Numbered from the stretch's first letter, positions 7,849-16,948 are shown. The stretch: 64,000 nt of DNA from MedAcidi-G1 sp000817085 (GCA_045568635.1 JBJLAO010000003.1:124001-188000), one strand, 5' to 3'. Numbers and translations: made by a program. Notes: generated from the sequence alone by a model not told the origin.

Positions 7849-9417
7849 ATGTGGGCTTTTCTTTGCCAAACGTCAGTTAGAAAAGTGAACGACAGAACAA
7901 ATTACGATCTTCAAAGCCACCCAAGACGTTGGCTTATTTTGGCAATTTTGACTCTTTCGCTTGTAATGGTCGTAGCGAGTGTCAGTTCTCTTAACCTAGC
8001 AATTCCTTCGATCCAGAAAGCACTTGATGCTTCAGCGTCCGAATTGGTATGGATAAATGCAGCTTATGCACTTGTGTTTGCTGCTCTTTTACTTCCCGGT
8101 GGGGCTATAGGTGACCGCTTCGGACGCCGCGGTGCACTACAAATTGGTCTCATTATTTTTATAATCGGAGCATTACTGGGAGCCACAAGCTCCGATCCCT
8201 TTCAACTGATTTTCTTTCGAGCATCAATGGGAGTGGGAGCTGCTCTGGTGATGCCAGCCACTTTGTCGATCATTAGTGTTATTTTCCCGGTTGAAGAGCG
8301 AAGTAAAGCTATAGCTATCTGGTCAGGTTTTGCCGGAGCAGGTGCAGCGATCGGAATCATCGCTGCCGGATTATTACTTGAAAAATTTTGGTGGGGTTCC
8401 ATTTTTTTTATTAATGTTCCCACTGCTGGAATAGCGTTTTTGCTTGTTGCATTTTTTGTGCCGACTTCGCGAGACAGTCATATTAATCCTCTGGATTTAC
8501 CCGGTAGTTTCCTTTCTGCCTTAGGTTTAACTTCTTTGGTGTATGGGTTGATTCAGGGCCCTGAGTTTGGGTGGACTGACCCAATTGTCATCTGGGCTTT
8601 TATTGTTTCTATTGTTGTACTTGTTGGTTGGGTTTTTGTGGAACTTAATCGCAAATATCCGATGTTGGATCCCAGACTTTTTAAAATACGACGGTTTGGA
8701 ATGGGTAGTTTTGCGATCCTTATTCCTTTTGCTGTGATGTTCGGATTTTTCTTTGGTTTGGCTCAATACCTTCAATATGTACAGATGCATTCACCTTTAG
8801 GAGCTGCCGTAAGAAGTCTTCCTTTTGCTTTAACTATGTTGATTGCAGCACCTAGAGGTCCTGCTGTTTCTCGTTTAATCGGTGAAAAGGGGTGTTTATC
8901 TCTTGGGTTGCTATTTGCCGCTTCTGGTTGTTTTGTTTTAGCTTTTCTTGAAGCGACCTCTTCTTATCTTCAAATTGCCTTATCCCTTGTCTTAACTGCT
9001 CTTGGAATGGCCATCACATTTCCTACTGCAACTGCAGCGATTATAAATTGTTTGCCTACTGATAAAGCGGGTGTGGCATCGGCGGTCAATGACACCACTC
9101 GAGAAGTAGGGGCTGCAGTTGGTATCGCTTTTCTAGGGAGTCTTCTGTCAGCAGGTTATAGAAATAGTCTTGGGGATTCTTTTGCTTCTATGCCAGCTGA
9201 TGTGAATGAAATAGCTAAAAATTCAGTAGGAGCTGCTTTGCAAGTAGCTGAACAATTTTCAGTTGAATCTGGTCAAGTGTTAGCTCAAGAAGCCAAAGCC
9301 GCTTTCACTAACGGTTTTTCTCTCTCTATGAGCGTTGGGGCGGGAATGCTTTTGGTCGCTTCCATAATTGTATTTTTTCGTTACCCAAATACTGAAAAGA
9401 ATCACAGTGCCAACTAG
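7849..9417 (+). CDS. MFS transporter, DHA2 (EmrB/QacA) type
   Basis: Proton-driven membrane exporter with about 14 transmembrane helices (the 14-TMS DHA2 layout). The conserved loop 2-3 motif reads GDRFGRRG, and the motif-C-like glycine-rich helix (WSGFAGAGAAIGIIAAG) is present. The likely substrate class is drugs or other amphiphilic molecules, but this cannot be read from sequence. The start is uncertain: the frame is open from a GTG at 7801, an ATG lies at 7849 and a GTG at 7885 directly precedes a short cytoplasmic lead (NDRTNYDLQ) to helix 1. None has a good Shine-Dalgarno. It is divergent from mutA and 32 bp upstream of an LLM oxidoreductase, so it may head that operon. Confidence 0.9.
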   Translation: MWAFLCQTSVRKVNDRTNYDLQSHPRRWLILAILTLSLVMVVASVSSLNLAIPSIQKALDASASELVWINAAYALVFAALLLPGGAIGDRFGRRGALQIGLIIFIIGALLGATSSDPFQLIFFRASMGVGAALVMPATLSIISVIFPVEERSKAIAIWSGFAGAGAAIGIIAAGLLLEKFWWGSIFFINVPTAGIAFLLVAFFVPTSRDSHINPLDLPGSFLSALGLTSLVYGLIQGPEFGWTDPIVIWAFIVSIVVLVGWVFVELNRKYPMLDPRLFKIRRFGMGSFAILIPFAVMFGFFFGLAQYLQYVQMHSPLGAAVRSLPFALTMLIAAPRGPAVSRLIGEKGCLSLGLLFAASGCFVLAFLEATSSYLQIALSLVLTALGMAITFPTATAAIINCLPTDKAGVASAVNDTTREVGAAVGIAFLGSLLSAGYRNSLGDSFASMPADVNEIAKNSVGAALQVAEQFSVESGQVLAQEAKAAFTNGFSLSMSVGAGMLLVASIIVFFRYPNTEKNHSAN

Positions 9418-9449
9418 AGATCTTCAGTTACTTCTGAAATGATTCATTT

Positions 9450-10487
9450 ATGCGAATATCAACTCTTTTAAATTACGCGAACGATCCGACAGAATCAGCT
9501 AGACAGGCTAAAGCTTTAGAATCAGCCGGTGTGGATATGATCTGGATTCCCGAGGCTTATGGTTTTGATGCTGTAAGCCTGTTGGGTTATTTAGCAGCTG
9601 AAACAAAGACAGTCGGTCTCGGTAGCGGCATATTGAATACATACAGCCGAACTCCAGCAGCTTTGGCTCAAACAGCTGCAAGTCTTGATTCTCTGTCCGG
9701 TGGGCGCTTCACACTTGGCTTAGGCGCATCCGGACCTCAGGTAATTGAAGGTTTCCACGGAATTCCTTACTCGATGCCTTTAACTCGACTCCGAGAAGTT
9801 ATGGAAATTTGTCGTATGGCTTGGAAACGTGAACCACTCACTTATAACGGTAAAGTTTTCGATTTGCCTCTACCTGCTGAGCGGGGAACTGGACTGGGGA
9901 AACCATTAAAGATCATTAATCACATGCTCAGAGATGACATACCTATTTATATCGCTTCCTTGGGGGCTAATAGCGTAGAGGAGACTGCCGCATCGGCTAA
10001 TGGTTGGCTTCCTTTCATGGTTTTTCCTGAAAGAATGGACACAGTTTGGGGTGATTCTGTTAGGGCCGGTATGGAAAGAAGGGATCCAGAGCTTGGTGAT
10101 TTTGATGTTGTTGCAGGAGGTTTAGTTGCTATAGGTGATGACGCTGAAAAATACAGAGATATGGCCCGTCCGATGGCTGCACTTTACATAGGTGGCATGG
10201 GCGCTAAAGGAAAGAATTTTTATAACGACCTTTGCTGTCAGTACGGCTTTCCTGACGAAGCTTCAGCAGTTCAGGAAGCTTATTTAGACGGTCGAAGAGA
10301 TGAAGCTATGGCCGCTCTTCCTGAAGAGTTGATTGAAAAGTCGAATATGTGCGGTGACGAAGCATACGTTAAAGATCGCTTAGCTGCCTATAAGGAAGCA
10401 GGAGTTACGAGCCTTAATGTGACACCTATTGGTGGCGACCCCGCTGCTGTTTTGGGTCGCTTACGTGAATTAGCTGAAGACGTCTAA
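9450..10487 (+). CDS. LLM-class F420-dependent oxidoreductase
   Basis: Luciferase-like TIM-barrel oxidoreductase (345 aa) of the group that uses coenzyme F420 or, less often, FMN. The N-terminus (MRISTLLNYAND, then GVDMIWIPEAYGFDAVSLLG) and the central GRFTLGLGASGPQVIEGFHG are typical. A late motif LYIGGMGAKGKNF recurs almost unchanged in the second LLM gene at 45137, so the two are paralogues. It is followed 9 bp later by an epoxide hydrolase, suggesting joint action on an oxygenated or unsaturated organic substrate. The substrate is unknown. F420 rather than FMN use is inferred from family resemblance. Confidence 0.85.
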   Translation: MRISTLLNYANDPTESARQAKALESAGVDMIWIPEAYGFDAVSLLGYLAAETKTVGLGSGILNTYSRTPAALAQTAASLDSLSGGRFTLGLGASGPQVIEGFHGIPYSMPLTRLREVMEICRMAWKREPLTYNGKVFDLPLPAERGTGLGKPLKIINHMLRDDIPIYIASLGANSVEETAASANGWLPFMVFPERMDTVWGDSVRAGMERRDPELGDFDVVAGGLVAIGDDAEKYRDMARPMAALYIGGMGAKGKNFYNDLCCQYGFPDEASAVQEAYLDGRRDEAMAALPEELIEKSNMCGDEAYVKDRLAAYKEAGVTSLNVTPIGGDPAAVLGRLRELAEDV

Positions 10488-10496
10488 TAGGCCTCG

Positions 10497-11648
10497 ATGT
10501 CGGATAACTTCAAGCCTTTTGTTGTCTCTGTGGGTGATGACGAGATAGCAGATCTCAAAGATCGTCTAGAGAAAACTAGATGGCCTGATCATTTGCCCGA
10601 CGTGGGATGGGACTATGGCATTGATGCAAATTTGGTGAGAGAACTAGCTGAGTATTGGAAAGATGAATTTGACTGGCGTTCTTTCGAAGCCTACTTAAAC
10701 TCTTTTGAAAATTTGACTACCGATATAGACGGTCAACGTATTCACACCATCCATGAACGTTCTAAAAATCCTGATGCTCTTCCGCTTTTGATAAGCCATG
10801 GTTGGCCAGGTTCAATAGTCGAATTTCTAGATGTAATAGGCCCTTTAACGAACCCTCAGGATCATGGCGGCGATGAATCTGATGCTTTTCACGTAATCGT
10901 TCCTTCTCTGCCAGGTTACGGACTATCGGGTCCCACTTCTGAGCGTGGATGGGGTCCGACTCGAATAGCTCGTGCTTTTGCCGAACTGGCTAAAACTTTG
11001 GGTTATGACCGCTATGGCGTACAAGGGGGTGATTGGGGTTCAATTATTTCCCGTGAGATAAGCCGCGTAGATCCAGAAAATGTGGCTGGATGTCACATAA
11101 CAATGCTGACAGGAGGCCCTCCGGGGAAGTCTGACGACATGGAAGATGTAACAGATATTGAACAAAAATTGCTTGACCGGGCTGCTTGGTATCAAGCAGA
11201 AGATGATGGCTATTTCCGTATTCAACAAACAAGACCTCAGACTCTTGGCACTGGCTTGAATGATAGTCCTGCAGGACTTTTAGCTTGGATTACCGAAAAG
11301 TTCTACGGTTGGACTGACAATGGTGGGGACCTTCTCAATACGGTTGATAAAGACAAGCTGTTAGCGAACGTTTCTCTTTATTGGTTCACTGGAACCATAA
11401 ATTCTTCGACACGAATTTATTATGAAATGTTCAAAACTCTTGAGCCTGGTTTCGGCTCAACTGGTGACACGCCTGTTGGGGTATCAGTTTTTCCATACGA
11501 ACTGATGATGCCGCGCCGGCGTTGGGTTGAAGACTCAATGAACTTGGTTCTTTGGAATGAGCACGAAAAAGGTGGACATTTTGCTTCTTTGGAAACTCCT
11601 GAAGTTTTCGTAGAAGACGTCCGTGAATGTTTCCGCGGTTTGCGTTAA
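10497..11648 (+). CDS. Epoxide hydrolase (EHN-domain, alpha/beta-hydrolase fold)
   Basis: Adds water to an epoxide to give a diol. The N-terminal ~110 residues are the EHN domain of microsomal/juvenile-hormone-type epoxide hydrolases (KTRWPDHLPDVGWDYG). The oxyanion motif HGWPGS is at 101-106, SLPGYGLSGPT near 137-147, the nucleophile is D179 in GVQGGDWGS, and the base is H361 in NEHEKGGHF. All core residues are visible. Length (383 aa) is normal. The tight spacing to the LLM gene upstream and the alpha/beta hydrolase downstream indicates one operon. The natural substrate is not deducible. Confidence 0.92.
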   Translation: MSDNFKPFVVSVGDDEIADLKDRLEKTRWPDHLPDVGWDYGIDANLVRELAEYWKDEFDWRSFEAYLNSFENLTTDIDGQRIHTIHERSKNPDALPLLISHGWPGSIVEFLDVIGPLTNPQDHGGDESDAFHVIVPSLPGYGLSGPTSERGWGPTRIARAFAELAKTLGYDRYGVQGGDWGSIISREISRVDPENVAGCHITMLTGGPPGKSDDMEDVTDIEQKLLDRAAWYQAEDDGYFRIQQTRPQTLGTGLNDSPAGLLAWITEKFYGWTDNGGDLLNTVDKDKLLANVSLYWFTGTINSSTRIYYEMFKTLEPGFGSTGDTPVGVSVFPYELMMPRRRWVEDSMNLVLWNEHEKGGHFASLETPEVFVEDVRECFRGLR

Positions 11649-11650
11649 AT

Positions 11651-12356
11651 ATGAACGCTTTTGAAGTCCAAAATGGTGAAGTAACTATTGTGGGTGAAAC
11701 CAAAGGGGCTGGACCGCGTGTTGTGTGTATTACTGGGTGGGCTAACAGCAGAGATGTCTGGTCAGGTTTAAGCGAAAATCTTTGTAAAGACCACCAGGTT
11801 ACAACTTGGGACTTACGTGGTCATGGTGAAAGTGGAGCTCCCCCGCCGGGTAGCTATAAGCGGGATGAAGCATTGAAAGATATTTCTGCGGTGCTTGACG
11901 AAGTTGGAAGGCCATGTGTTCTAGTTGGTCATAGTTTGGGTGGCTATCTTTCACTTGCATATGCTTTAGAAAATCCCAGTGAGGTTTCTGCTCTGGTTCT
12001 TGTGGCTTCCGGTCCGGGTTTCAGAAAAGCTGAGGCCCGCGAAGAATGGAACGAATCTGTTAGACAGGCAGCTATGAAACTTGACCTTGCTGAGGGTGCA
12101 GAAGAGTTGTCTATGCATGTTGATTCTCATGTTATTGACCACTTAGATGAAATAAAGGCCCCTACTTTTCTGAGTTTTAGGCGAACGTGATAAGCGTTTT
12201 GCTGCATCTGCAGCAGTTTTTGAACGTTACCTCGACGTTAAGGGAGCTCTGGTTGTTCCGGATACCGGTCACATGGTGCATGTTAAGGCGTGTGATGAAG
12301 TAGCTGAAACTGTTAGGGGTTTCGTTTCAAGTCTTGATTTAGAAGGCAATGGCTGA
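11651..12356 (+). pseudogene. Alpha/beta hydrolase broken by a +1 frameshift near 12175-12178
   Basis: The first frame (to the stop at 12190) gives an alpha/beta hydrolase with GHGESG and the nucleophile elbow VGHSLGGYLSLAYA. It loses similarity after DEIKAPTFL. The next frame carries on exactly as the family demands: LGERDKRFAASAAVFERYL, then VVPDTGHMVHVKACDEVAE with the catalytic histidine, ending at TGA 12354-12356. The switch falls at a TTTT run (12175-12178). Removing one T restores IKAPTFLSLGERDKRF and a ~234-aa protein. This may be a sequencing error or a real disruption. The start is ATG 11651, two bases after the epoxide hydrolase stop. The repaired stop overlaps the FGE start, as expected for an intact operon. 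Confidence 0.8.
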
Positions 12357-13230
12357 ATCTGCTCCAATAGCGAATCTGATTGAATTGTCAGGTGGCTCTT
12401 TCTTGATGGGTAATGAACAGGATGCATACCCTGCAGATGGTGAGGGACCTGTAAGGGAAGTCTTCTTGTCTTCTTTTTCAATCTCATCGACTGCGGTGAC
12501 TAACGCAGAATTCGAAGCTTTTGTTGCCGATACCAATTATCTGACCACTGCTGAGCAAAGCGAAGACGGAAACCCTCCTTGGTCGTTTGTTTTCGCAGGT
12601 TTATTACCTGACGATTTCTCACCAACCAGAGGTGTTTTGGGTGCTGAATGGTGGAGGCAGGTCGAAGGTGCTGATTGGTTGCATCCTGAGGGTCCTGGGT
12701 CTGAGTTGGGGCCTGGATGCTCTAGATGGAATCATCCTGTTGTTCATGTGTCATGGTTTGATGCAAAGGCGTTTGCCGAGTGGGCTGATTGCCGTTTACC
12801 AACTGAAGCCGAATGGGAATTCGCAGCTCGTGGTGATCTCAACCAGAAACGATTTCCTTGGGGTGATGAAAGCAAGCTTGGTGAGGATTTCATGTGCAAC
12901 ATTTTTACTGGTTCTTTTCCTGACAAAAACGATGCTGAAGACGGTTGGGTTGGAACTTGTCCTGTTGATGCTTTTCCTGCAAATAATTTTGGTCTTCATA
13001 ACTGTTCAGGGAACGTTTGGGAGTGGTGTGATGATTGGTTTTCCTCACGTCATGAATCAGATGAGCCGATCATAGACCCGAAGGGTCCTTTAATGGGTTT
13101 GGACAGGGTCGTAAAAGGTGGTTCGTATCTTTGCCATGACAGTTATTGCAACAGGTATCGCTTAGGGGCGAGGATGGGTTTGCTGCCGGATAGTTCTTTA
13201 GGCCATCAAGGGTTTCGAATAGCGCGTTAG
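12349..13230 (+). CDS. Formylglycine-generating enzyme (SUMF1/FGE family)
   Basis: Copper-dependent oxidase that converts a cysteine in type I sulfatases to the catalytic formylglycine. Family motifs appear in order: GGSFLMGNEQDAYPADGEGP, HPVVHVSWFDAKAFAEWADC, LPTEAEWEFAARG, FPWGDE, GNVWEWCDDW and the C-terminal GGSYLCHDSYCNRYR. The paired cysteines C262 and C267 in that last motif bind copper in true FGEs; most look-alikes of the fold lack them, so an active FGE is likely. Length 293 aa is usual. The ATG at 12349 overlaps the repaired hydrolase stop. No sulfatase is in this window, so its clients lie elsewhere in the genome. Confidence 0.92.
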   Translation: MAESAPIANLIELSGGSFLMGNEQDAYPADGEGPVREVFLSSFSISSTAVTNAEFEAFVADTNYLTTAEQSEDGNPPWSFVFAGLLPDDFSPTRGVLGAEWWRQVEGADWLHPEGPGSELGPGCSRWNHPVVHVSWFDAKAFAEWADCRLPTEAEWEFAARGDLNQKRFPWGDESKLGEDFMCNIFTGSFPDKNDAEDGWVGTCPVDAFPANNFGLHNCSGNVWEWCDDWFSSRHESDEPIIDPKGPLMGLDRVVKGGSYLCHDSYCNRYRLGARMGLLPDSSLGHQGFRIAR

Positions 13231-13258
13231 ATAAATACTTGGGCTCTACGCTTTATGT

Positions 13259-14461
13259 ATGGGTTTAAGAAGTGAAATTAATCGTGATGTGATTACAGCG
13301 ATCTCTGGTGAGTTCAAAAAACCTAATATTGGTCCTATCGAGATTTGGCCTCCGGTTGTTCTAGCTCCTATGGCGGGAGTTACTAATGCTCCGTTTCGGA
13401 CGCTGTGTCGAAAATTTGGTGCGGGTTTGTATGTGAGCGAGATGATCACTGCCCGAGGGTTGTTGGAGGGTCATTCTAAGACTGAGAGGTTAAGTGGTTT
13501 CGCTGTGGGTGAAACGCCTAGAAGCATCCAGTTATATGGGACTGAGCCGAAAAGTATTGCTGCTGCAACTGCCATGTTGGTTGGTGAAGGCCGAGTAGAT
13601 CATATTGACATGAATTTTGGCTGTCCTATGCCTAAAGTGACTCGGCGTGGTGGCGGAGCTGCTCTTCCGTTGAAACCTAAACTTTTTGAGTCGATTGTTT
13701 CTTCTGTGGTTAAGGCTGCTGGGCCTGTTCCTGTGACTGTGAAGTTCCGTAAAGGTACAGACGAAGATCATCTGACTTACTTTGAGGCTGGTCTTATAGC
13801 AGAATCTGTGGGGGCTTCGGCTTTAGCTTTGCATGCTAGGACAGCGGAACAGTTGTATTCGGGTGAAGCCGACTGGGATGCTATTGCGCGTTTGAAAGAA
13901 ACTGTTTTATCTATTCCTGTATTTGGTAATGGCGACATTTGGGAGCCTTGGGACGCCTTGCGTATGATGCGCTCAACTGGATGCGATGGGGTCGTGGTCG
14001 GTCGTGGTTGTCTGGGTAGGCCTTGGTTGTTCGGGCAGTTAGCTTCAGTTTTTGGTTCAGATCCTTCGTCAGGAGGTTCAGATCCTGACTATCCTCCGCT
14101 ATTGGGTGGGGTTGCTAAGACGATGATTGAACATGCGCAAATGTTGGTTGATTGGACAGGTCCTCATGGAATTAGAGATTTTCGGAAACACACTTCGTGG
14201 TATTTGAAGGGGTATCAGACTGGACCTGCTGCGAGGCGTTCACTTCAGATGGTTGAAGATATGGACAATCTGAAAGAACTTTTAAGCGACCTTCTGTCGA
14301 CTATTGGAGCTGACAGAGAATTTGACCCTTCTGCTCTAAGACTTCCTAGGAGTCATCGAAATGGACCTAAACCTGTGGTTTTACCTGCTGGCTGGCTCGA
14401 CGATCCTTCTGATTTGACCCCTCTTCATATTGAAGCTGAGGCTCTTGTTTCAGGAGGTTGA
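13259..14461 (+). CDS. dusB: tRNA-dihydrouridine synthase (DusB-like)
   Basis: FMN enzyme that reduces specific uridines in tRNA to dihydrouridine using NADPH. The barrel starts APMAGVTNAPFRTLC, the catalytic cysteine is C122 in MNFGCPMPKV, and phosphate-binding motifs follow (VTVKFRKG, LHARTAEQLYSG, VFGNGDIW, VVVGRGCLGRPW). The C-terminal helical tRNA-binding domain is present (FRKHTSWYLKGYQTG). At 400 aa it is somewhat longer than the usual ~320-350, with extra residues at both ends. It sits between FGE and maf with gaps of 28 and 3 bp, so it is probably co-transcribed although functionally unrelated. Confidence 0.93.
   Translation: MGLRSEINRDVITAISGEFKKPNIGPIEIWPPVVLAPMAGVTNAPFRTLCRKFGAGLYVSEMITARGLLEGHSKTERLSGFAVGETPRSIQLYGTEPKSIAAATAMLVGEGRVDHIDMNFGCPMPKVTRRGGGAALPLKPKLFESIVSSVVKAAGPVPVTVKFRKGTDEDHLTYFEAGLIAESVGASALALHARTAEQLYSGEADWDAIARLKETVLSIPVFGNGDIWEPWDALRMMRSTGCDGVVVGRGCLGRPWLFGQLASVFGSDPSSGGSDPDYPPLLGGVAKTMIEHAQMLVDWTGPHGIRDFRKHTSWYLKGYQTGPAARRSLQMVEDMDNLKELLSDLLSTIGADREFDPSALRLPRSHRNGPKPVVLPAGWLDDPSDLTPLHIEAEALVSGG
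14453..14457 (+). promoter_or_regulatory. Ribosome binding site fixing the TTG start of maf
   Basis: GGAGG lies 7 bases upstream of the TTG at 14465 and within the last codons of dusB. No ATG or GTG is better placed, so this site decides the non-standard start. Confidence 0.75.
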
Positions 14462-14464
14462 AAG

Positions 14465-15043
14465 TTGAGTGGGATAAAAGACCGGTTAATTCTGGCTTCA
14501 GGGTCTCCACAAAGGTTTTCTCTACTAGTCCAAGCAGGATTCGAGCCTGAAGTTCGCGTACCCGAAGTAGATGAATCAATACTCGTTGGTGAGTCAGCTA
14601 ATTCTTTAGTTGAACGTTTATCCGTTAAAAAACTTGATGCTGTAATAAATGTTGGTGAATGTGGTGTTGCCGCAGACACGGTGGTTTCCATTAATGAAAA
14701 AATTTTAGGTAAACCCGGGACGCCTGAAATAGCTTTAGAAATGCTACAAACCCTTTCGGGGGTAACTCATCAGGTGATAACCGGTGTTGCTCTAAGTGGG
14801 CCTAAAGGTCGTCGATCTTTGATAGTTGCTACCCAAGTCAAATGGAGAGACCTCACAAAAGAAGAAATCGTTAATTACATACAGACTGGTGAACCATTGG
14901 ATAAAGCTGGTGGTTACGGGATCCAAGGCGGTGGCAAGAATTTTGTAGTTTCTTATGAAGGAAGTTTCGACAACATTGTTGGACTTCCGGTTGATGAAGT
15001 TATTTCGTGTTTAAACGAATTGGGTTGTGACTGCTCGAAGTAG
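14465..15043 (+). CDS. maf: Maf-like nucleotide pyrophosphatase
   Basis: House-cleaning enzyme that hydrolyses non-canonical or excess nucleoside triphosphates (dTTP/UTP or modified nucleotides) to monophosphates. Signature stretches are LILASGSPQRFSLL at the N-terminus, AADTVVSINEKILGKP in the middle and YIQTGEPLDKAGGYGIQG near the end. At 192 aa it is of normal length. Translation begins at TTG 14465, supported by a GGAGG seven bases upstream inside dusB. Which Maf subgroup (YhdE or YceF type) it belongs to cannot be settled by eye. Confidence 0.93.
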   Translation: MSGIKDRLILASGSPQRFSLLVQAGFEPEVRVPEVDESILVGESANSLVERLSVKKLDAVINVGECGVAADTVVSINEKILGKPGTPEIALEMLQTLSGVTHQVITGVALSGPKGRRSLIVATQVKWRDLTKEEIVNYIQTGEPLDKAGGYGIQGGGKNFVVSYEGSFDNIVGLPVDEVISCLNELGCDCSK

Positions 15044-15046
15044 TTT

Positions 15047-15820
15047 TTAAAGTTCCGGTGCTTCGAGACGGTGATCGGCAGTCAGAAACTTTTGAGCCCC
15101 AAATAAGACCACGATTAGACCTGTTATTGCTGCTGAACCGAGTATGAGAAAAAGTATGACTGCTTGCATCAACGCAGCTTCCAGAGGGTCTACTCCTGCG
15201 AGTATCAGTCCTGTGAGTATTCCGGGAAGAAAAACGACCCCCACTGTTCTTGTTGTCTCAATCTGTGGAGTCAAAGACAACTTGAGTGTTTCAGAGACGG
15301 TTCTTTTAACAGCTTTATGACGTGTGAATCCAAGTGAAAGCATGGCTTCTATCTCAAGCTGGGAGTCGCGTACAGCGTCAACAAGTCGTGTAGCTGCGAC
15401 CACAACAACTCTCAGTGAGTTACCAACTATCATTCCTGCAATTGGAACTAATACACGAGATTCAAGAGGAAGAATTTGTAAAGCAAAAAGAACAGAAAGG
15501 CTGATTCCCAACCCAAGCAGGTACCCCGATGCTGTTGTCCATACAAGACCTGGAAGACGCTGTTCACGCCTAGAAGCAGAAATAGCTGCGAATGGAATCA
15601 TTGCCACGACCCATAACCAAGCCCAAACTATTGATGTTTCGTCTTTCAGAACTAGTGTCAAAGCCCAGCCCGCTATCACTAACTGTCCGATGGACCGTCC
15701 AGTTGCAATCGTTAAATCACGTTCGAGTTTTAGTTTTAAAAAAAGTGATATTCCAACAGTGAGAATTACCATCGTCAAAGAAGCAACCAGGCCCCACCAT
15801 CCGACTGTTACTTCTTGCAT
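15047..15820 (-). CDS. FetB-like (UPF0014) ABC transporter permease
   Basis: Integral membrane protein (257 aa) with about seven hydrophobic segments. It matches the UPF0014/FetB family, whose E. coli member exports iron with the ATPase FetA. Typical stretches are VPIAGMIVGNSLRVVVVAATRLVD, LSLGFTRHKAVKRTV and TTRTVGVVFLPGILTGLILAGVDP, the last being the family hallmark. No FetA-type ATPase gene adjoins it. It is divergent from fbpC across a 99-bp spacer containing a DtxR-type box, so iron control of both genes is plausible. A role in iron efflux or redistribution is inferred from family and context. Confidence 0.85.
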   Translation of the reverse strand: MQEVTVGWWGLVASLTMVILTVGISLFLKLKLERDLTIATGRSIGQLVIAGWALTLVLKDETSIVWAWLWVVAMIPFAAISASRREQRLPGLVWTTASGYLLGLGISLSVLFALQILPLESRVLVPIAGMIVGNSLRVVVVAATRLVDAVRDSQLEIEAMLSLGFTRHKAVKRTVSETLKLSLTPQIETTRTVGVVFLPGILTGLILAGVDPLEAALMQAVILFLILGSAAITGLIVVLFGAQKFLTADHRLEAPEL

Positions 15821-15871
15821 GCCTAGACGTTAACTATAGTTTTAGGTTTCCACAGAAAATTTTTTAGCTTG

Positions 15872-15890
15872 GTAGGTATACCTAACAAAA
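15872..15890 (+). promoter_or_regulatory. Candidate DtxR/IdeR operator 1 (fetB-fbpC divergent spacer)
   Basis: Contains the perfect 12-bp palindrome TAGGTATACCTA (15873-15884). Against the published IdeR consensus TWAGGTWAGSCTWACCTWA the 19-mer agrees at 14 positions by my count. It lies between the divergent FetB-like and fbpC starts, where it could repress both. It also shows that the upstream TTG of the fbpC frame (15869) is within regulatory DNA. Confidence 0.7.
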
Positions 15891-15919
15891 AAAGAAATTC
15901 GATACTAGTCTTATCCATA

Positions 15920-16948
15920 ATGAATGAAGATAATAAACTAGGTGAGGTTGTAATTGAGGGGCTTTCAAAATCTTTCGATCAAATAACCGTTCTTGAAGAA
16001 ATAGATTTAAAAGTAAAAAGAACAGAAACTCTTTCTCTATTAGGACCAAGTGGATGCGGAAAAACAACTCTTCTACGCACAATCGCCGGATTAGAACAAC
16101 CCGAAAAAGGCCATATTTCAGTCAGTGGAAGGGTGGTTTTTAGTGAAACAATTTCGGTTCCACCGGAAAAACGGAAAATTGGTATGGTCTTCCAAGACGC
16201 TGCCCTTTTCCCCCATATGAGCATCAGCGAAAATATTGGATATGGAATTCGAAAAAAGATTTCGAAAGAAAAAAAAGTTGCAGAGTTACTAGAATTTGTT
16301 GGACTTCCTGGCTTCGGAGACCGTCGTCCCCATACTCTTTCCGGCGGTCAAAAACAGCGCGTCGCTCTAGCAAGAGCATTAGCACCAGAACCTTCTGTTT
16401 TACTACTTGATGAACCGTTTTCAAATTTAGATAGCACCTTGAGGGTAGAAATCCGCAGTGAAGTTAACCAACTTCTTACGAATCTAGAAATTACTACTAT
16501 CTTCGTTACCCACGATCAAGATGAAGCTTTTGTTCTAGGAAATCGAGTGGCTGTAATGCGAGAGGGTCGACTAATACAAATAGATCCTCCTCATGACTTA
16601 TACCGTCAACCTGTGGATGGCTGGGTTGCAGGTTTTGTAGGCGACGCAAATATTTTTCCCTTTAACAAATCTGTAAACAGTGTGTGCTCCACACCCATTG
16701 GAGAAATACCTGTTCTTAAAGTTGCTGATAATCCCTCTGGAATTCTTATTAGACCAGAAGAGCTAAAAATCTCTGAAGGTAATGATGGCATTGTCGAAAT
16801 AGTCGAATACTACGGCCACGATGCAATGGTTCTAATTCGACTTAAGGATGGAACTTTAATCAAAGCTAGAACTCCGGCAGTCTCTAATTGCCAAAGAGGG
16901 GATCAAGTTAGCGTTTCATATGTGGGAATGGGTGCAGCACTTCTTTAG
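15920..16948 (+). CDS. fbpC: Iron(III) ABC transporter ATP-binding protein
   Basis: ATPase that powers uptake of ferric iron by the FbpA/FbpB system. All ABC motifs are visible: Walker A GPSGCGKTT, Q-loop VFQDAALFPHMS, signature LSGGQKQRVALARAL, Walker B VLLLDEPFSNLD and the H-loop VTHDQDEA. A C-terminal TOBE-like regulatory domain follows (IRPEELKISEG onward). I chose the ATG at 15920; the longer TTG frame from 15869 begins inside a DtxR box. That gives 342 aa, a normal length. It is followed by two more DtxR boxes and the binding-protein gene. Substrate choice (iron rather than another metal or sulfate) comes from the neighbours. Confidence 0.9.
   Translation: MNEDNKLGEVVIEGLSKSFDQITVLEEIDLKVKRTETLSLLGPSGCGKTTLLRTIAGLEQPEKGHISVSGRVVFSETISVPPEKRKIGMVFQDAALFPHMSISENIGYGIRKKISKEKKVAELLEFVGLPGFGDRRPHTLSGGQKQRVALARALAPEPSVLLLDEPFSNLDSTLRVEIRSEVNQLLTNLEITTIFVTHDQDEAFVLGNRVAVMREGRLIQIDPPHDLYRQPVDGWVAGFVGDANIFPFNKSVNSVCSTPIGEIPVLKVADNPSGILIRPEELKISEGNDGIVEIVEYYGHDAMVLIRLKDGTLIKARTPAVSNCQRGDQVSVSYVGMGAALL

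Noticed and set aside
15324..15833. 169-codon plus-strand frame over the FetB-like gene
   Set aside because: Low-complexity Ser/Thr/Arg-rich translation without motifs; the opposite strand encodes a clear UPF0014 permease.
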